In this document: positions 1 to 8,791 of the stretch, one piece after another | How positions within the stretch are numbered: position 1 is the first letter of the stretch | How the letters are laid out: each line of letters starts with the position of its first letter | NCBI GenBank assembly: GCA_963740525.1 | Contig: CAVUEG010000006.1 | Coordinates: forward strand, 1,178,001 to 1,242,000 | DNA from: CAVUEG01 sp963740525 | GTDB lineage: Bacteria > Actinomycetota > Actinomycetes > Propionibacteriales > Nocardioidaceae | Length of the DNA: 64,000 nt | Direction of reading: 5' to 3' | Translations under genes and position numbers: made by a program | The notes under the pieces: model-generated | The model's database searches: none | What the model saw: the letters and a program-made list of their open reading frames with translations, nothing else | Told to the model about the DNA's origin: nothing

Positions 1-654
1 ACCTACCGCTGGGACGGCGAGTCCTGGGTGGCGAACTCCCCGAGCACCCTGTGGGGTGACTGGACCACGACCGGGCCGCTGAGCGAGTCCGAGAGCGATG
101 AGCTCGAGTGTGTGACCGAGACCACCGATGCGTGCGACAACCTCGACGGTGTGCAGGCCGAGGGCACGGAGTGCTCGAAGGACCCGACGACTGCGCCGGT
201 GAACGACACTCGCGTGACCTGCGCTGGCCACCAGAGCCGCTCCGGGGTCGAGACGACGACGTACCGCTGGGACGGCGAGTCCTGGGTGGCGAACTCCCCG
301 AGCACCCTGTGGGGTGACTGGACCACGACCGGGCCGCTGAGCGAGTCCGAGAGCGATGAGCTCGAGTGTGTGACCGAGACCACCGATGCGTGCGACAACC
401 TCGACGGTGTGCAGGCCGAGGGCACGGAGTGCTCGAAGGACCCGACGACTGCGCCGGCGAACGACACTCGCGTGACCTGCGCTGGCCACCAGAGCCGCTC
501 CGGGGTCGAGACGACGACGTACCGCTGGGACGGCGAGTCCTGGGTGGCGAACTCCCCGAGCACCCTGTGGGGTGACTGGACCACGACCGGGCCGCTGAGC
601 GAGTCCGAGAGCGATGAGCTCGAGTGTGTGACCGAGACCACCGATGCGTGCGAC
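1..654 (+). repeat. 258-bp tandem coding repeats, about 2.5 copies
   Basis: Units begin at positions 1, 259 and 517 with a period of 258 bp (86 codons). The first two units are almost identical at DNA level, with only scattered differences such as GTG/GCG giving Val/Ala. The third keeps identity to about 654 and then diverges. Conservation of synonymous positions points to recent duplication or gene conversion. The array probably continues left of the window. Confidence 0.95.
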
Positions 655-1383
655 GAGCTCGACGGCGACCAGGCCGAGGGCACGCAGTGCACGCACGCCC
701 CCGACGTGTCGAGGTCGAGCCAGTCCCGCACGAGCTGCGCGAACGGCGTCGAGACCCGCACGCTGACCACCACCGTGACGTGGGGGTTCATCGACGGGCA
801 GTGGGTCGCCGGCTCGCCGGTCACCGACAACCCGGACTGGACCTTCGTCCGCGATCTGACTGACGCCGAGAAGGCCCAGCTCGGCTGCACCGTGGTCGAG
901 CCGCCGGTGGAGGACGCCTGCGACAACCTCGACGGGGTGCAGGGTGAGGACTTCCCCTGCGAGATGCCCGACGTCGTGACCATCAGCGACCCGGAGCGGC
1001 TCGACTGTGAAGCCGGCGTCGAGTCCCACCAGGTCACCGAGACGACCACGTATGAGTTCGTCGATGGAGCCTGGGTGGGCACCACCACGACGGAGACCGG
1101 CCCGTGGACCTTCGTCCGCGACCTGACGGACGCGGAGAAGACCGAGCTCGGGTGCATCTTCGTCGACCCGCCGATCGTCAGCCCGCCCGTGGTCAAGCCC
1201 CCGGTGGTCAAGCCCCCGGTGGTCAAGCCCCCGGTGGTCCACCCGCCGGTGGTCTCACCCCCGACCCAGGCGCTGCCCGCGACCGGAGCGTCCGCCGCGC
1301 TGAGCCTGTTCGGCGCCCTGGGCGTCGTGCTGGTCCTGACAGGCGGTGGGCTGGTACGCCGCCGCCCGAGGCACCGCGCCTGA
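1..1383 (+). CDS. Repetitive cell-wall-anchored surface protein (5' end missing)
   Basis: The reading frame is open at the left edge, so the N-terminus and any signal peptide lie outside the window. What remains is a Thr/Glu/Asp-rich extracellular-type protein made of near-identical 86-residue units, each with a DACDNLDGVQ motif and paired cysteines that could form disulfides. Two more diverged units and a PPVVK-type proline-rich stalk follow. The C-terminus is a classic sorting signal: LPATG (1273-1287), a hydrophobic helix and an RRRPRHRA tail. By family knowledge, sortase should cleave at LPATG and attach the protein to peptidoglycan. A role in adhesion or cell-surface display is inferred from architecture only; no enzymatic domain is visible. 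The first in-frame GTG (28) is internal to a repeat and is not the real start. Confidence 0.85.
   Translation, partial: TYRWDGESWVANSPSTLWGDWTTTGPLSESESDELECVTETTDACDNLDGVQAEGTECSKDPTTAPVNDTRVTCAGHQSRSGVETTTYRWDGESWVANSPSTLWGDWTTTGPLSESESDELECVTETTDACDNLDGVQAEGTECSKDPTTAPANDTRVTCAGHQSRSGVETTTYRWDGESWVANSPSTLWGDWTTTGPLSESESDELECVTETTDACDELDGDQAEGTQCTHAPDVSRSSQSRTSCANGVETRTLTTTVTWGFIDGQWVAGSPVTDNPDWTFVRDLTDAEKAQLGCTVVEPPVEDACDNLDGVQGEDFPCEMPDVVTISDPERLDCEAGVESHQVTETTTYEFVDGAWVGTTTTETGPWTFVRDLTDAEKTELGCIFVDPPIVSPPVVKPPVVKPPVVKPPVVHPPVVSPPTQALPATGASAALSLFGALGVVLVLTGGGLVRRRPRHRA
1168..1263 (+). repeat. Pentapeptide PPVVK-type repeat (wall-spanning stalk)
   Basis: About six 15-bp units encode PP(V/I)V followed by K, H or S. 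Such proline-rich stretches just before an LPXTG signal usually span the peptidoglycan. The units are nearly identical at DNA level and could vary in number by slippage. Confidence 0.85.
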
Positions 1384-1758
1384 GGCCGCCCACATGAGCT
1401 GCTCGTCCCAGAGAAGGGCCGCTCCCCCGAGACCGACGGCCGCGTCATTCGCACTCTCATCCCCCGTGGTGTTCGAATGGCGCGGTCGTCGTCTGTCCCG
1501 GGCCCCTCGGGGCGCCCGGCTGCGAGCGTCCCGCGATTATGCGCCGCGCCGCGGAATCGGTACCTTTGGTCACACGCCGGAGCATGTGACCGCAGTCACT
1601 GCGACGGCAGCACGAGACAGTTCAGGACAGATCCAGACAGCTTCATAAGAGCCAGACCCCTCGGCCCGCCCACCCGCAGCGGGACCGGTGGGTCGATGGG
1701 ACTCCCCCAGACGGCCACCGGCGACCCCGGGACGCCGGTAGAGACGCAAGGAGTACAG
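1384..1758. other. Intergenic region upstream of the dehydrogenase operon
   Basis: These 375 bp separate the surface-protein gene from E1 alpha. No convincing gene is seen. An open frame continues upstream from E1 alpha (ATG at 1696, GTG at 1477), but it lacks conserved E1 sequence and a good ribosome site. The stretch holds an inverted repeat GGTCACA/TGTGACC (1568-1574 and 1585-1591) overlapping a CRP-like site, so it is probably the operon promoter region. Confidence 0.6.
1585..1600. promoter_or_regulatory. CRP/GlxR-like binding site
   Basis: TGTGACCGCAGTCACT matches the CRP-family consensus TGTGA-N6-TCACA at nine of ten fixed positions. It overlaps the right arm of a perfect 7-bp inverted repeat with a 10-nt loop. 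It lies about 160 bp upstream of the E1 alpha start. Actinobacterial CRP/GlxR proteins commonly control central carbon genes; binding here is inferred. Confidence 0.45.
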
Positions 1759-2925
1759 GTGAGCGAGACCGATTTCGGTCCGGGCCTCGGCGAGGTCTTC
1801 GGACCGTCGCAGGCCGACGGCGGCCCCGAGCTGGTGCAGTTGCTGACACCGGAGGGCGAACGCGTCGAGCATCCCGACTTCTCCTTCGATCTCGGTGACG
1901 ACGAGATCAAGGGCTTCTACCGCGACATGGTTCTGACCCGTCGCATCGACACCGAGGCGACTGCCCTGCAGCGGCACGGCGAGCTCGGGATCTGGGCACA
2001 GCTTCTCGGCCAGGAGGCGGCCCAGATCGGCTCCGGCCGTGCGCTGCGCACCCAGGACTTCGCCTTCCCGACCTACCGCGAGCACGGCGTCGCCTACTGC
2101 CGTGGAGTCGACCCGCTGAACCTGCTCGGGCTCTTCCGTGGGGTCGACCAGGGCAGCTGGGACCCCAACGAGAACAACTTCGGCCTCTACACGATCGTGA
2201 TCGGCGCCCAGACGCTGCACGCCACTGGCTACGCCATGGGGATGCAGCGGGACGGTGTCGTCGGCACCGGCGACCCCGAGCGCGACGCGGCCGTGGTGGC
2301 CTACTTCGGCGACGGAGCCTCCTCGCAGGGCGACGTGAACGAGGCGTTCATCTTCGCCGCCTCCTACAACGCGCCGGTCGTGTTCTTCTGCCAGAACAAC
2401 CAGTGGGCGATCTCCGAGCCGATCGAGCGCCAGACCCGGATCCCGCTCTACCAGCGGGCGCTCGGCTTCGGCTTCCCCGGCGTCCGGGTCGACGGCAACG
2501 ACGTGCTCGCGACGTACGCCGTCACCAAGGCGGCCCTGCAGCGTGCCCGGGACGGCAGTGGCCCGTCGCTGGTCGAGGCCTACACCTACCGGATGGGTGC
2601 GCACACCACCACCGACGACCCGACCCGCTACCGCCTCAGCGACGACCTCGAGCGCTGGAAGCTCAAGGACCCGATCGAGCGGGTGAAGGTCTACCTGCGT
2701 CGCAACGGCCTCGCGGACGAGGACTTCTTCGGCGAGGTCGAGGGCGAGGCCGAGAAGCTCGGTGAGCACCTGCGCGCTGGCTGCAAGGAGCTCCCGGACC
2801 CGAGCCCGCTGGACATCTTCGACCATGTGTACGCCGAGCAGACCGAGGAGCTGGCCACCCAGCGTGACGGCTACGCGGCCTATCTGGAGAGCTTCACCGG
2901 TGAGCACGAGGGGGCGTTGAGCTGA
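1759..2925 (+). CDS. 2-oxoacid dehydrogenase E1 component, alpha subunit
   Basis: This is the thiamine-diphosphate-binding alpha subunit of a pyruvate or branched-chain 2-oxoacid dehydrogenase, which decarboxylates the 2-oxoacid and passes the acyl group to E2. The ThDP motif is visible near residue 183 as GDGASSQGDVNEA ending in the QNNQW segment. The length (388 aa) fits two-subunit E1 enzymes. The start is GTG 1759, preceded by AAGGAG (1748-1753) at 5-nt spacing; the upstream ATG 1696 has no such site. The stop overlaps the E1 beta ATG by one base (TGATG), indicating translational coupling. Substrate (pyruvate or branched-chain) cannot be settled from sequence alone. No E3 gene is present in the window, so a shared lipoamide dehydrogenase is probably encoded elsewhere. 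Confidence 0.93.
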   Translation: MSETDFGPGLGEVFGPSQADGGPELVQLLTPEGERVEHPDFSFDLGDDEIKGFYRDMVLTRRIDTEATALQRHGELGIWAQLLGQEAAQIGSGRALRTQDFAFPTYREHGVAYCRGVDPLNLLGLFRGVDQGSWDPNENNFGLYTIVIGAQTLHATGYAMGMQRDGVVGTGDPERDAAVVAYFGDGASSQGDVNEAFIFAASYNAPVVFFCQNNQWAISEPIERQTRIPLYQRALGFGFPGVRVDGNDVLATYAVTKAALQRARDGSGPSLVEAYTYRMGAHTTTDDPTRYRLSDDLERWKLKDPIERVKVYLRRNGLADEDFFGEVEGEAEKLGEHLRAGCKELPDPSPLDIFDHVYAEQTEELATQRDGYAAYLESFTGEHEGALS

Positions 2926-3902
2926 TGGCCAAGATCACTCTGGCGAAGGGCCTGAACGCCGGCCTGCGCAAGGCGATGGAGGACGACTCGAAGGTCGTCA
3001 TCATGGGTGAGGACGTCGGCAAGCTCGGCGGTGTCTTCCGGATCACCGACGGCCTGCAGAAGGACTTCGGCGAGGACCGGGTCATCGACAGCCCGCTGGC
3101 AGAGTCCGGCATCCTCGGCACTGCGGTGGGCATGGCGATGCGCGGCTACCGCCCCGTCTGTGAGATCCAGTTCGACGGCTTCGTCTACCCGGCGTACGAC
3201 CAGATCGTGAGCCAGGTCGCCAAGATCCACTTCCGCAGCCAGGGCAAGGTCAAGATGCCCATCGTCATCCGGATCCCCTTCGGTGGCGGCATCGGCGCGG
3301 TCGAGCACCACAGTGAGAGCCCGGAGGCGCAGTTCGCGCACACCCCCGGCCTGAAGGTGGTCACCTGCTCCAACCCCGTCGACGGCTACTGGATGATCCA
3401 GCAGGCCATCAAGTGCGACGACCCCGTCGTCTTCCTCGAGCCGAAGCGGCAGTACCACGCCGACAAGGCGGAGCTGGACGAGAGCCAGACTCCTGCGCCG
3501 CTCTTCTCCTCACGTGTCGTACGCGAGGGCAGCGATGTCACGGTGATCGCCTACGGCCCGCGGGTCAAGGTCTGCCTGGCGGCGGCCGAGGCCGCGGCCA
3601 ACGAGGGCCGCAGCCTCGAGGTGATCGACCTGCGCACGCTCTCCCCGCTGGACATGGGTCCCGTGCTGGCGTCGGTGCGCAAGACCGGTCGCGCCGTGGT
3701 CGTCCACGAGGCGCACGTCAACCTCGGGATGGGTGCCGAGGTGTCCGCCCGGATCACCGAGGAGTGCTTCTACTCCCTCGAGTCGCCCGTGTTGCGCGTC
3801 GGAGGGTTCGACACGCCCTATCCTCCGAGTCGGATCGAGGAGGATTTCCTCCCCGACCTCGACCGTGTCCTGGACGCCGTTGACCGTGCGCTGGCCTACT
3901 GA
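2925..3902 (+). CDS. 2-oxoacid dehydrogenase E1 component, beta subunit
   Basis: Beta subunit (325 aa) of the heterotetrameric E1. It begins with the family-typical alternation of short helices and the GEDVGKLGGVFR segment, followed by the EIQFDGF and GGGIGAVEHHSES regions that line the ThDP pocket at the alpha/beta interface. A transketolase C-terminal domain closes the protein. It overlaps the alpha subunit by one base and is followed after a few bases by E2, so the three are one operon making one complex. The pyruvate versus branched-chain choice remains open. Confidence 0.94.
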   Translation: MAKITLAKGLNAGLRKAMEDDSKVVIMGEDVGKLGGVFRITDGLQKDFGEDRVIDSPLAESGILGTAVGMAMRGYRPVCEIQFDGFVYPAYDQIVSQVAKIHFRSQGKVKMPIVIRIPFGGGIGAVEHHSESPEAQFAHTPGLKVVTCSNPVDGYWMIQQAIKCDDPVVFLEPKRQYHADKAELDESQTPAPLFSSRVVREGSDVTVIAYGPRVKVCLAAAEAAANEGRSLEVIDLRTLSPLDMGPVLASVRKTGRAVVVHEAHVNLGMGAEVSARITEECFYSLESPVLRVGGFDTPYPPSRIEEDFLPDLDRVLDAVDRALAY

Positions 3903-3914
3903 TCAGGGATGACC

Positions 3915-5405
3915 ATGACCGTGAGTGAGTTCAAGCTGCCGGACGTCGGCGAAGGTCTGACCGAGGCCGAGATCGTCACCTGGAAGGTGAAGGTCGGCGA
4001 CGTCATCAAGATCAACGACATCATCGTGGAGATCGAGACGGCCAAGTCGCTCGTCGAGCTCCCTTCGCCGTACGCCGGCACCGTGCACGCGCTGCTCGTG
4101 CCCGAGGGTGAGACCGTCCCGGTCGGCACCCCGATCATCCGCGTCGGCGACGGCGATGCCCCGGCCGAGCCCGAGGCTGCCGCTCCGGCCGCTGCCCCGG
4201 AGTCGGCCGAGGGCAAGCCCGCGCTCGACACGAGCGCGATGGACTTCTCCAACCCCGCCGCCACCGGCGGAGGCGAGAACCAGACGCTGGTCGGCTACGG
4301 CCCGCGCGAGGTCGAGGCGAAGCGCCGCCCCCGCAAGGGAGGCGCAGCCCCGGCCAGTGAGGCCGGCGCGGCCAGCCAGGCGCAGCTCCAGGGGGCGTTC
4401 GCTCCCGGCGGCGCCCGGTCCCAGGACGTGGAGGAGGCCGACGAGCCGCCGGTGCCCGCCCAGCCCGCCCCAGGGACTGGTGGCACCGAGGGCGACACTG
4501 CCCCGGGCAGCAAGGTCCTCGCCAAGCCCCCCGTGCGCAAGCTCGCCCGCGACCGCGGGGTGGACCTGTCCGAGGTCACCCCGACCGGCCCGAACGGCAC
4601 GATCACCCGCTCCGACGTCGAGTCGCACCAGCCCGGCGGGGCCGCGCCGGCCGGTGCTGGACAGCGTTCCGGTGAGGGTCGTCCGGGACGCGAGCGCGGC
4701 GAGCGTCGCGAGCCGATCAAGGGTGTCCGCAAGATGATGGGCCAGGCGATGGTGGACTCCGCGTTCACCGCCCCGCACGTCACCGAGTGGGTCACCATCG
4801 ACGTCACCCGCACGATGGACTTCGTGGCGAGGCTCAAGAGCAACCGCGACTTCCGCGATGTGAAGGTCTCCCCGCTGCTCGTGCTGGCGAAGGCCGTCTG
4901 CCTGGCCATGCGTCGCACGCCCGAGGTCAACTCGTTCTGGGACGAGGCTGCGCAGGAGATCGTCTTCAAGGACTACGTCAACCTGGGGATCGCAGCGGCG
5001 ACCCCGCGGGGTCTCGTCGTCCCCAACGTGAAGGACGCCGACGAGATGACCCTCGTCGAGCTCGGCGCCGCGATCAACGCGCTCTCCGCCACGGCTCGTG
5101 AAGGCAGGACGCAACCGGCCGAGATGGCCGGCGGCACCTTCACGATCACGAACGTCGGCGTCTTCGGCGTCGACGCGGGGACACCGATCATCAACCCGGG
5201 CGAGTCCGCGATCCTCTGCTTCGGTGCCGTCCGCAAGCAGCCGTGGGTGGTCTCCAGCGGTGGCGAGGACCGGATCGAGATCCGGCAGGTCACGACGCTG
5301 GCGCTCTCGTTCGACCACCGGCACGTGGACGGGGAGAAGGGCTCACGCTTCCTGGCCGACGTCGCGGCGATCCTCGAGGACCCGGCGACGGCGCTGCTGC
5401 ACTGA
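3915..5405 (+). CDS. 2-oxoacid dehydrogenase E2, dihydrolipoyl acyltransferase
   Basis: E2 core (496 aa) transferring the acyl group from lipoamide to CoA. Domains in order: one lipoyl domain with the lipoylated lysine in ETAKS (about K44); a long Ala/Pro/Gly linker; a peripheral E3/E1-binding domain (PVRKLARDRGVDLSEV); a second linker; and the catalytic acyltransferase domain ending with DHRHVDG (His near residue 468 and its partner Asp). One lipoyl domain is typical of branched-chain E2s. ATG 3915 is preferred because AGGG (3905-3908) sits 6 nt upstream, whereas ATG 3909 directly abuts it. Confidence 0.93.
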   Translation: MTVSEFKLPDVGEGLTEAEIVTWKVKVGDVIKINDIIVEIETAKSLVELPSPYAGTVHALLVPEGETVPVGTPIIRVGDGDAPAEPEAAAPAAAPESAEGKPALDTSAMDFSNPAATGGGENQTLVGYGPREVEAKRRPRKGGAAPASEAGAASQAQLQGAFAPGGARSQDVEEADEPPVPAQPAPGTGGTEGDTAPGSKVLAKPPVRKLARDRGVDLSEVTPTGPNGTITRSDVESHQPGGAAPAGAGQRSGEGRPGRERGERREPIKGVRKMMGQAMVDSAFTAPHVTEWVTIDVTRTMDFVARLKSNRDFRDVKVSPLLVLAKAVCLAMRRTPEVNSFWDEAAQEIVFKDYVNLGIAAATPRGLVVPNVKDADEMTLVELGAAINALSATAREGRTQPAEMAGGTFTITNVGVFGVDAGTPIINPGESAILCFGAVRKQPWVVSSGGEDRIEIRQVTTLALSFDHRHVDGEKGSRFLADVAAILEDPATALLH

Positions 5406-5531
5406 GGTTCGGGCTCGGATGTCACTGTCCGGGCCATCCTCGGCGCCCATCCGGGTGGTACCGGTCGGGACCTTCGGCCCGTCGTGGGCACCTTCCACCC
5501 CTGACCGGCAATCGATGTCTACTGTCGAGGC

Positions 5532-6182
5532 ATGACCCCCTTGCGCCGCGCCTCCACGACGGAGGCTGCGCGCGTCTATGACTACGTCAAGTGGGCGATC
5601 ATCAACGGGGTGTACGTCGGAGGTGACGTACTCACCGTGAGCTACCTGACCGCGGAGGTAGGCGCGGCCGACAGCGCCGTACGAGAGTCGCTGGTTCGGC
5701 TCAACGTCGAGGGCATGGTGCGTTTCAGCAGCGAGGGTGCCGGCGTGGTGACGTCGTACAGCCCCGACGATGCCGAGGACGTGCTAGACGCCCGGATGAT
5801 GCTCGAGATGTTCGTGGCCGAGAAGTGCTTCGCGGCCCGGCACCACGTGCTGGACCAGGTCGAGCAGATCCACGCCGAGATGGCGGGAAGTGCCCGCGAG
5901 CAGGACACGGCGGCGTTCGCCCGTCACGACCGTCGCTTCCACGAAGCGATCGTGGACGCTGCGGGCAACCGTGTCCTGTCCGGTTTCTACCGCTCGCTGC
6001 GGGAGCGGCAGTCCATGTTCACCTCGGCGCTGGTGCGCGGGCACGCCGAGATGATGAACGTCGGGCTGAGAGAGCACGAACGGATCATCGAGGCCATGCG
6101 GGGCGACGACGCGGAGATCTTCTGCAACGTCGTCGAGGAGCACCTGCGCTGGTCCATCAAGCTCGCGCGCGAGCTCATCTGA
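5532..6182 (+). CDS. GntR/FCD-family transcriptional regulator
   Basis: 216 aa. The N-terminal part (about residues 8-75) resembles a winged helix of the GntR family, with the recognition-helix region AADSAVRESLVRL. The C-terminal FCD ligand domain carries the family Asp/His pattern (HDRRFHEAI and later histidines) that binds metal and small carboxylates. It lies 127 bp downstream of E2 on the same strand, so it may read through from the dehydrogenase operon or control it. No strong ribosome site precedes the ATG, so a leaderless transcript is possible. It ends 28 bp from the convergent AccD3-like gene. Confidence 0.85.
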   Translation: MTPLRRASTTEAARVYDYVKWAIINGVYVGGDVLTVSYLTAEVGAADSAVRESLVRLNVEGMVRFSSEGAGVVTSYSPDDAEDVLDARMMLEMFVAEKCFAARHHVLDQVEQIHAEMAGSAREQDTAAFARHDRRFHEAIVDAAGNRVLSGFYRSLRERQSMFTSALVRGHAEMMNVGLREHERIIEAMRGDDAEIFCNVVEEHLRWSIKLARELI

Positions 6183-6210
6183 CCGGTGGTGGTCCGCGTG
6201 GAGCGCCGGC

Positions 6211-7689
6211 TCAGCGGTAACGGTCGGTGCGGGTGGCCACGAGCCGGTCGGGGTCGGCGTCCAGCAGCCGGTTCAGCTCGAACCGCAGCACCGCCCCCAG
6301 CCGAAGGCAGAAGGCCTCCGCCTCGTCGGCGGCGTCCGGATGCTCGGCAACGATCCGGTCGACGATCCCGGCGGCGCGCAGGTCGATCGCCCTGACCTGC
6401 TGGGCGCGCGCCATCTCCGGGGCGTGGTCGAGGTCGCGGTGCACGATCGCGCTGGCGCCCTCGGGCGGGAGAGGGGACAGCCAGCCGTGCTGCGCGGCGA
6501 TGACCCGGTCGGCCGGGAGCAGTGCCAGGGCGCCACCACCGTTGCCCTCGCCCAGCAGCACGCAGACCGTCGGCGCCCGGAGCGTGACGAGGTCGGAGAG
6601 GCACCGGGCGATCTCGCCGGCCAGCCCGCCCTCCTCGGCCTCCACGCTCAGGGCGGCGCCGGGGGTGTCGATGACCGTGAGCAGCGGGAGCCCGAGCTCC
6701 TCCGCGAGCCGCATCCCGCGACGTGCCTCGCGCAGCGCTCCGGGACCCATCGGGTGGGCGGTGGTCTGGCCGCGCCGGTCCTGGCCGAGGAATACGCACG
6801 GCGCTCCGCCGAAGCGCGCCAGCGCGATCAGCAGGCCCGGGTCGGACTCGCCCTGTCCGGTGCCGTTGAGCGGGATCACGTCGGTCGCGGCGTACCGGAG
6901 CAGGCGTCGTACGCCGGGCCGGTCCGGCCGTCGGGACCGGGTGATCGCATCCCAGGTGTCGACATCGGGGATCTCCGGGTCGTCAGGATCGGGCACCTCG
7001 GCCTGGTGGTCGTGCCGGGACAGGAGCACGGTGAGCGCCCGGTCCAGGATGTCGGCGATCTCCTCGGGAGGCACCACGGCGTCGATCAGCCCGTGCGCGT
7101 AGAGGTTCTCCGCGGTCTGCACACCCTCGGGGAACGGCTTGTCGTAGAGGGCTTCGTAGACCCGCGGCCCGAGGAAGCCGAGGAGGGCGCCGGGCTCGGC
7201 CACGGTCACGTGCCCGAGCGAGCCCCAGGACGCCATCACGCCTCCGGTCGTGGGGTGGCGCAGGTAGACGAGGTACGGCAGACCGGCCGACTTGTGCGCG
7301 GCCACGGCAGCCGAGATGCGCACCATGTGGACGAACGCGACGGTCCCCTCCTGCATCCGCGTGCCACCGGAGACCGGGGCGGCGAGGAGGGGGAGGCCCT
7401 CGCGGGTGGCGCGCTCGATGGCCGCGACCAAGCGTCGCGCGGAGGCCACCCCGATGGACCCGGCGAGGAAGCCGAACTCCCCGGCCACCACGGCCACCCG
7501 GCGACCACGCATCAGCCCCTCGCCGGAGATGACCGACTCGTCGACGCCGCTCCGGGCTTCGGCCCGGGTCAGCTGCTCGGCGTACTCCGGCGAGATCGTC
7601 CCCCGGACGGGGGCCGCGTCCCAGGACTCCCAGGAGTCGTCGTCGAGGACCAGCGTGATCAGCTCGTGGGCGCCCAGCCGTTCGGTCAT
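6211..7689 (-). CDS. Acetyl-/acyl-CoA carboxylase carboxyltransferase, AccD3-like
   Basis: 492 aa with two crotonase-fold halves. The N-terminal half (to about residue 230) holds the beta-like carboxyltransferase segment SGGTRMQEG. The C-terminal half holds the alpha-like segment with GEGNGGGALALLPADRV. The length and the fused alpha/beta layout match mycobacterial AccD3. The family transfers the carboxyl group from biotin to an acyl-CoA; the biotin carboxylase and carrier are not in the window. The ATG overlaps the stop of the upstream epimerase gene by 4 bp, so the two are translationally coupled. Confidence 0.88.
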   Translation of the reverse strand: MTERLGAHELITLVLDDDSWESWDAAPVRGTISPEYAEQLTRAEARSGVDESVISGEGLMRGRRVAVVAGEFGFLAGSIGVASARRLVAAIERATREGLPLLAAPVSGGTRMQEGTVAFVHMVRISAAVAAHKSAGLPYLVYLRHPTTGGVMASWGSLGHVTVAEPGALLGFLGPRVYEALYDKPFPEGVQTAENLYAHGLIDAVVPPEEIADILDRALTVLLSRHDHQAEVPDPDDPEIPDVDTWDAITRSRRPDRPGVRRLLRYAATDVIPLNGTGQGESDPGLLIALARFGGAPCVFLGQDRRGQTTAHPMGPGALREARRGMRLAEELGLPLLTVIDTPGAALSVEAEEGGLAGEIARCLSDLVTLRAPTVCVLLGEGNGGGALALLPADRVIAAQHGWLSPLPPEGASAIVHRDLDHAPEMARAQQVRAIDLRAAGIVDRIVAEHPDAADEAEAFCLRLGAVLRFELNRLLDADPDRLVATRTDRYR

Positions 7690-8672
7690 TCCCGGAGCGT
7701 AGTGCGCCAGGCGTCGAGCACGGCGCGCTCCTCGTCACGACTCATGCCGGTGCGGACCGGGTCCGTGGCACCTCGCAGCCAGGCCAGGGTGTCGCGGGCC
7801 GTCTCGGCCACCGGGCGCACGGTCAGCCCGGCGTCCACCGAGGGGCTCACGTCGTGGCTGGCGAGGCCGGCGTACTCGGGGAGCGGGAGCCACAGCGGCA
7901 GCGACCTCGGACCCATCCAGGGCGCGACGTCCTGCTCGAGGAGGAACTCCTGAGGGACCCAGACCAGGTCCGGCTGACCGTCGACACCGGTGGCCACCTC
8001 CGCCAGCAGGTCGCCGACCGTGGTCACGGGGCCGGTGCCGTCGAAGGTGCCGACCTGCCGGTCCTCGAGCAGCAGGACCAGCCAGGCGGCGAGGTCGCGC
8101 ACGTCGATGACCTGGGTCGGGTTGCCGGGCTGGTCCGGGGCCAGGGTCTCGCCCCCCTCGGCCAGCCGCTCCGGCCAGTAGCCGAACCGGCCGGAGGGGT
8201 CACCGGGACCCACGATGAGACCCGGTCGCACCACGGTCCAGCGCTGCGCGAGCTCGGTGACGGCCTGCTCACAGGCGACCTTCATCGCGCCGTACAGCTC
8301 GGAATCGGACTCGTCGGCGTCCATCGGAGGTGGGTCGCGCAGCTCGAGCGTCCCGGGGGTGCCGTCCGGGATCGAGTCGTCGGCGTACACGTTGACCGTG
8401 GAGACGAAGAGCCAGTGAGTCGCCGAGACGTGCTCGAGGGCGTCGCGCACCCACGACGGCCGACGGGCCACGTCGACGACCGCGTCGTACGACTCGTCTG
8501 CCAGCCCCGACCAGTCCGGATCGTTGCGGTCCAACGGGACGTGGCGCGTTCCGTCGGGTGGGGGCCCGCTGGTGCCGCGGCTGGCGCAGGTCACCTCATG
8601 ACCGCGGGCAACGGCCGCCGCCGCGACCTGACGGGAGAGGAAGACCGTGCCGCCGAGAACGAGGAGCTTCAT
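7686..8672 (-). CDS. NAD-dependent epimerase/reductase-like protein
   Basis: 328 aa extended-SDR-type protein. A Rossmann motif sits at the extreme N-terminus (KLLVLGGTVFLSR), and an active-site-like FVSTVNVYAD segment lies near residue 100. The C-terminal half is typical of atypical SDRs of the isoflavone-reductase/epimerase kind. Substrate is unknown. ATG 8672 is chosen because it directly precedes the nucleotide-binding strand; the upstream extension has no conserved sequence. It overlaps the AccD3-like gene by 4 bp. It is divergent from the acetyltransferase at 8792, with a 119-bp promoter gap. Confidence 0.8.
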   Translation of the reverse strand: MKLLVLGGTVFLSRQVAAAAVARGHEVTCASRGTSGPPPDGTRHVPLDRNDPDWSGLADESYDAVVDVARRPSWVRDALEHVSATHWLFVSTVNVYADDSIPDGTPGTLELRDPPPMDADESDSELYGAMKVACEQAVTELAQRWTVVRPGLIVGPGDPSGRFGYWPERLAEGGETLAPDQPGNPTQVIDVRDLAAWLVLLLEDRQVGTFDGTGPVTTVGDLLAEVATGVDGQPDLVWVPQEFLLEQDVAPWMGPRSLPLWLPLPEYAGLASHDVSPSVDAGLTVRPVAETARDTLAWLRGATDPVRTGMSRDEERAVLDAWRTTLRE

Positions 8673-8791
8673 GCCGTCGACTCTGGCGGGGCCGTCCCTC
8701 GCAGGCAAGGTCGTTCGCCGTCGGCGGAACGCGGTCGGGGGGCTCGCGCGGTAGCGTGACGCAGGTCCGGTCAGCGACAGGGGGGAGACAG

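Noticed and set aside
3..1460. Long minus-strand open frame across the surface-protein repeats
   Set aside because: It is the mirror of a Thr/Glu-rich repeated gene on the plus strand. It has low-complexity Ser/Thr composition and no family similarity, whereas the plus frame ends in a complete sorting signal.
1477..1758. Extended N-terminus of E1 alpha from GTG 1477 or ATG 1696
   Set aside because: The extra residues are not E1-like, the region holds a promoter-type palindrome, and GTG 1759 has a strong ribosome site.
1570..2907. 445-aa antisense frame over E1 alpha, and similar frames over E2 and other genes
   Set aside because: GC-rich coding DNA often leaves antisense frames open. These have no ribosome site and no recognisable motif, and lie fully inside strongly assigned genes.
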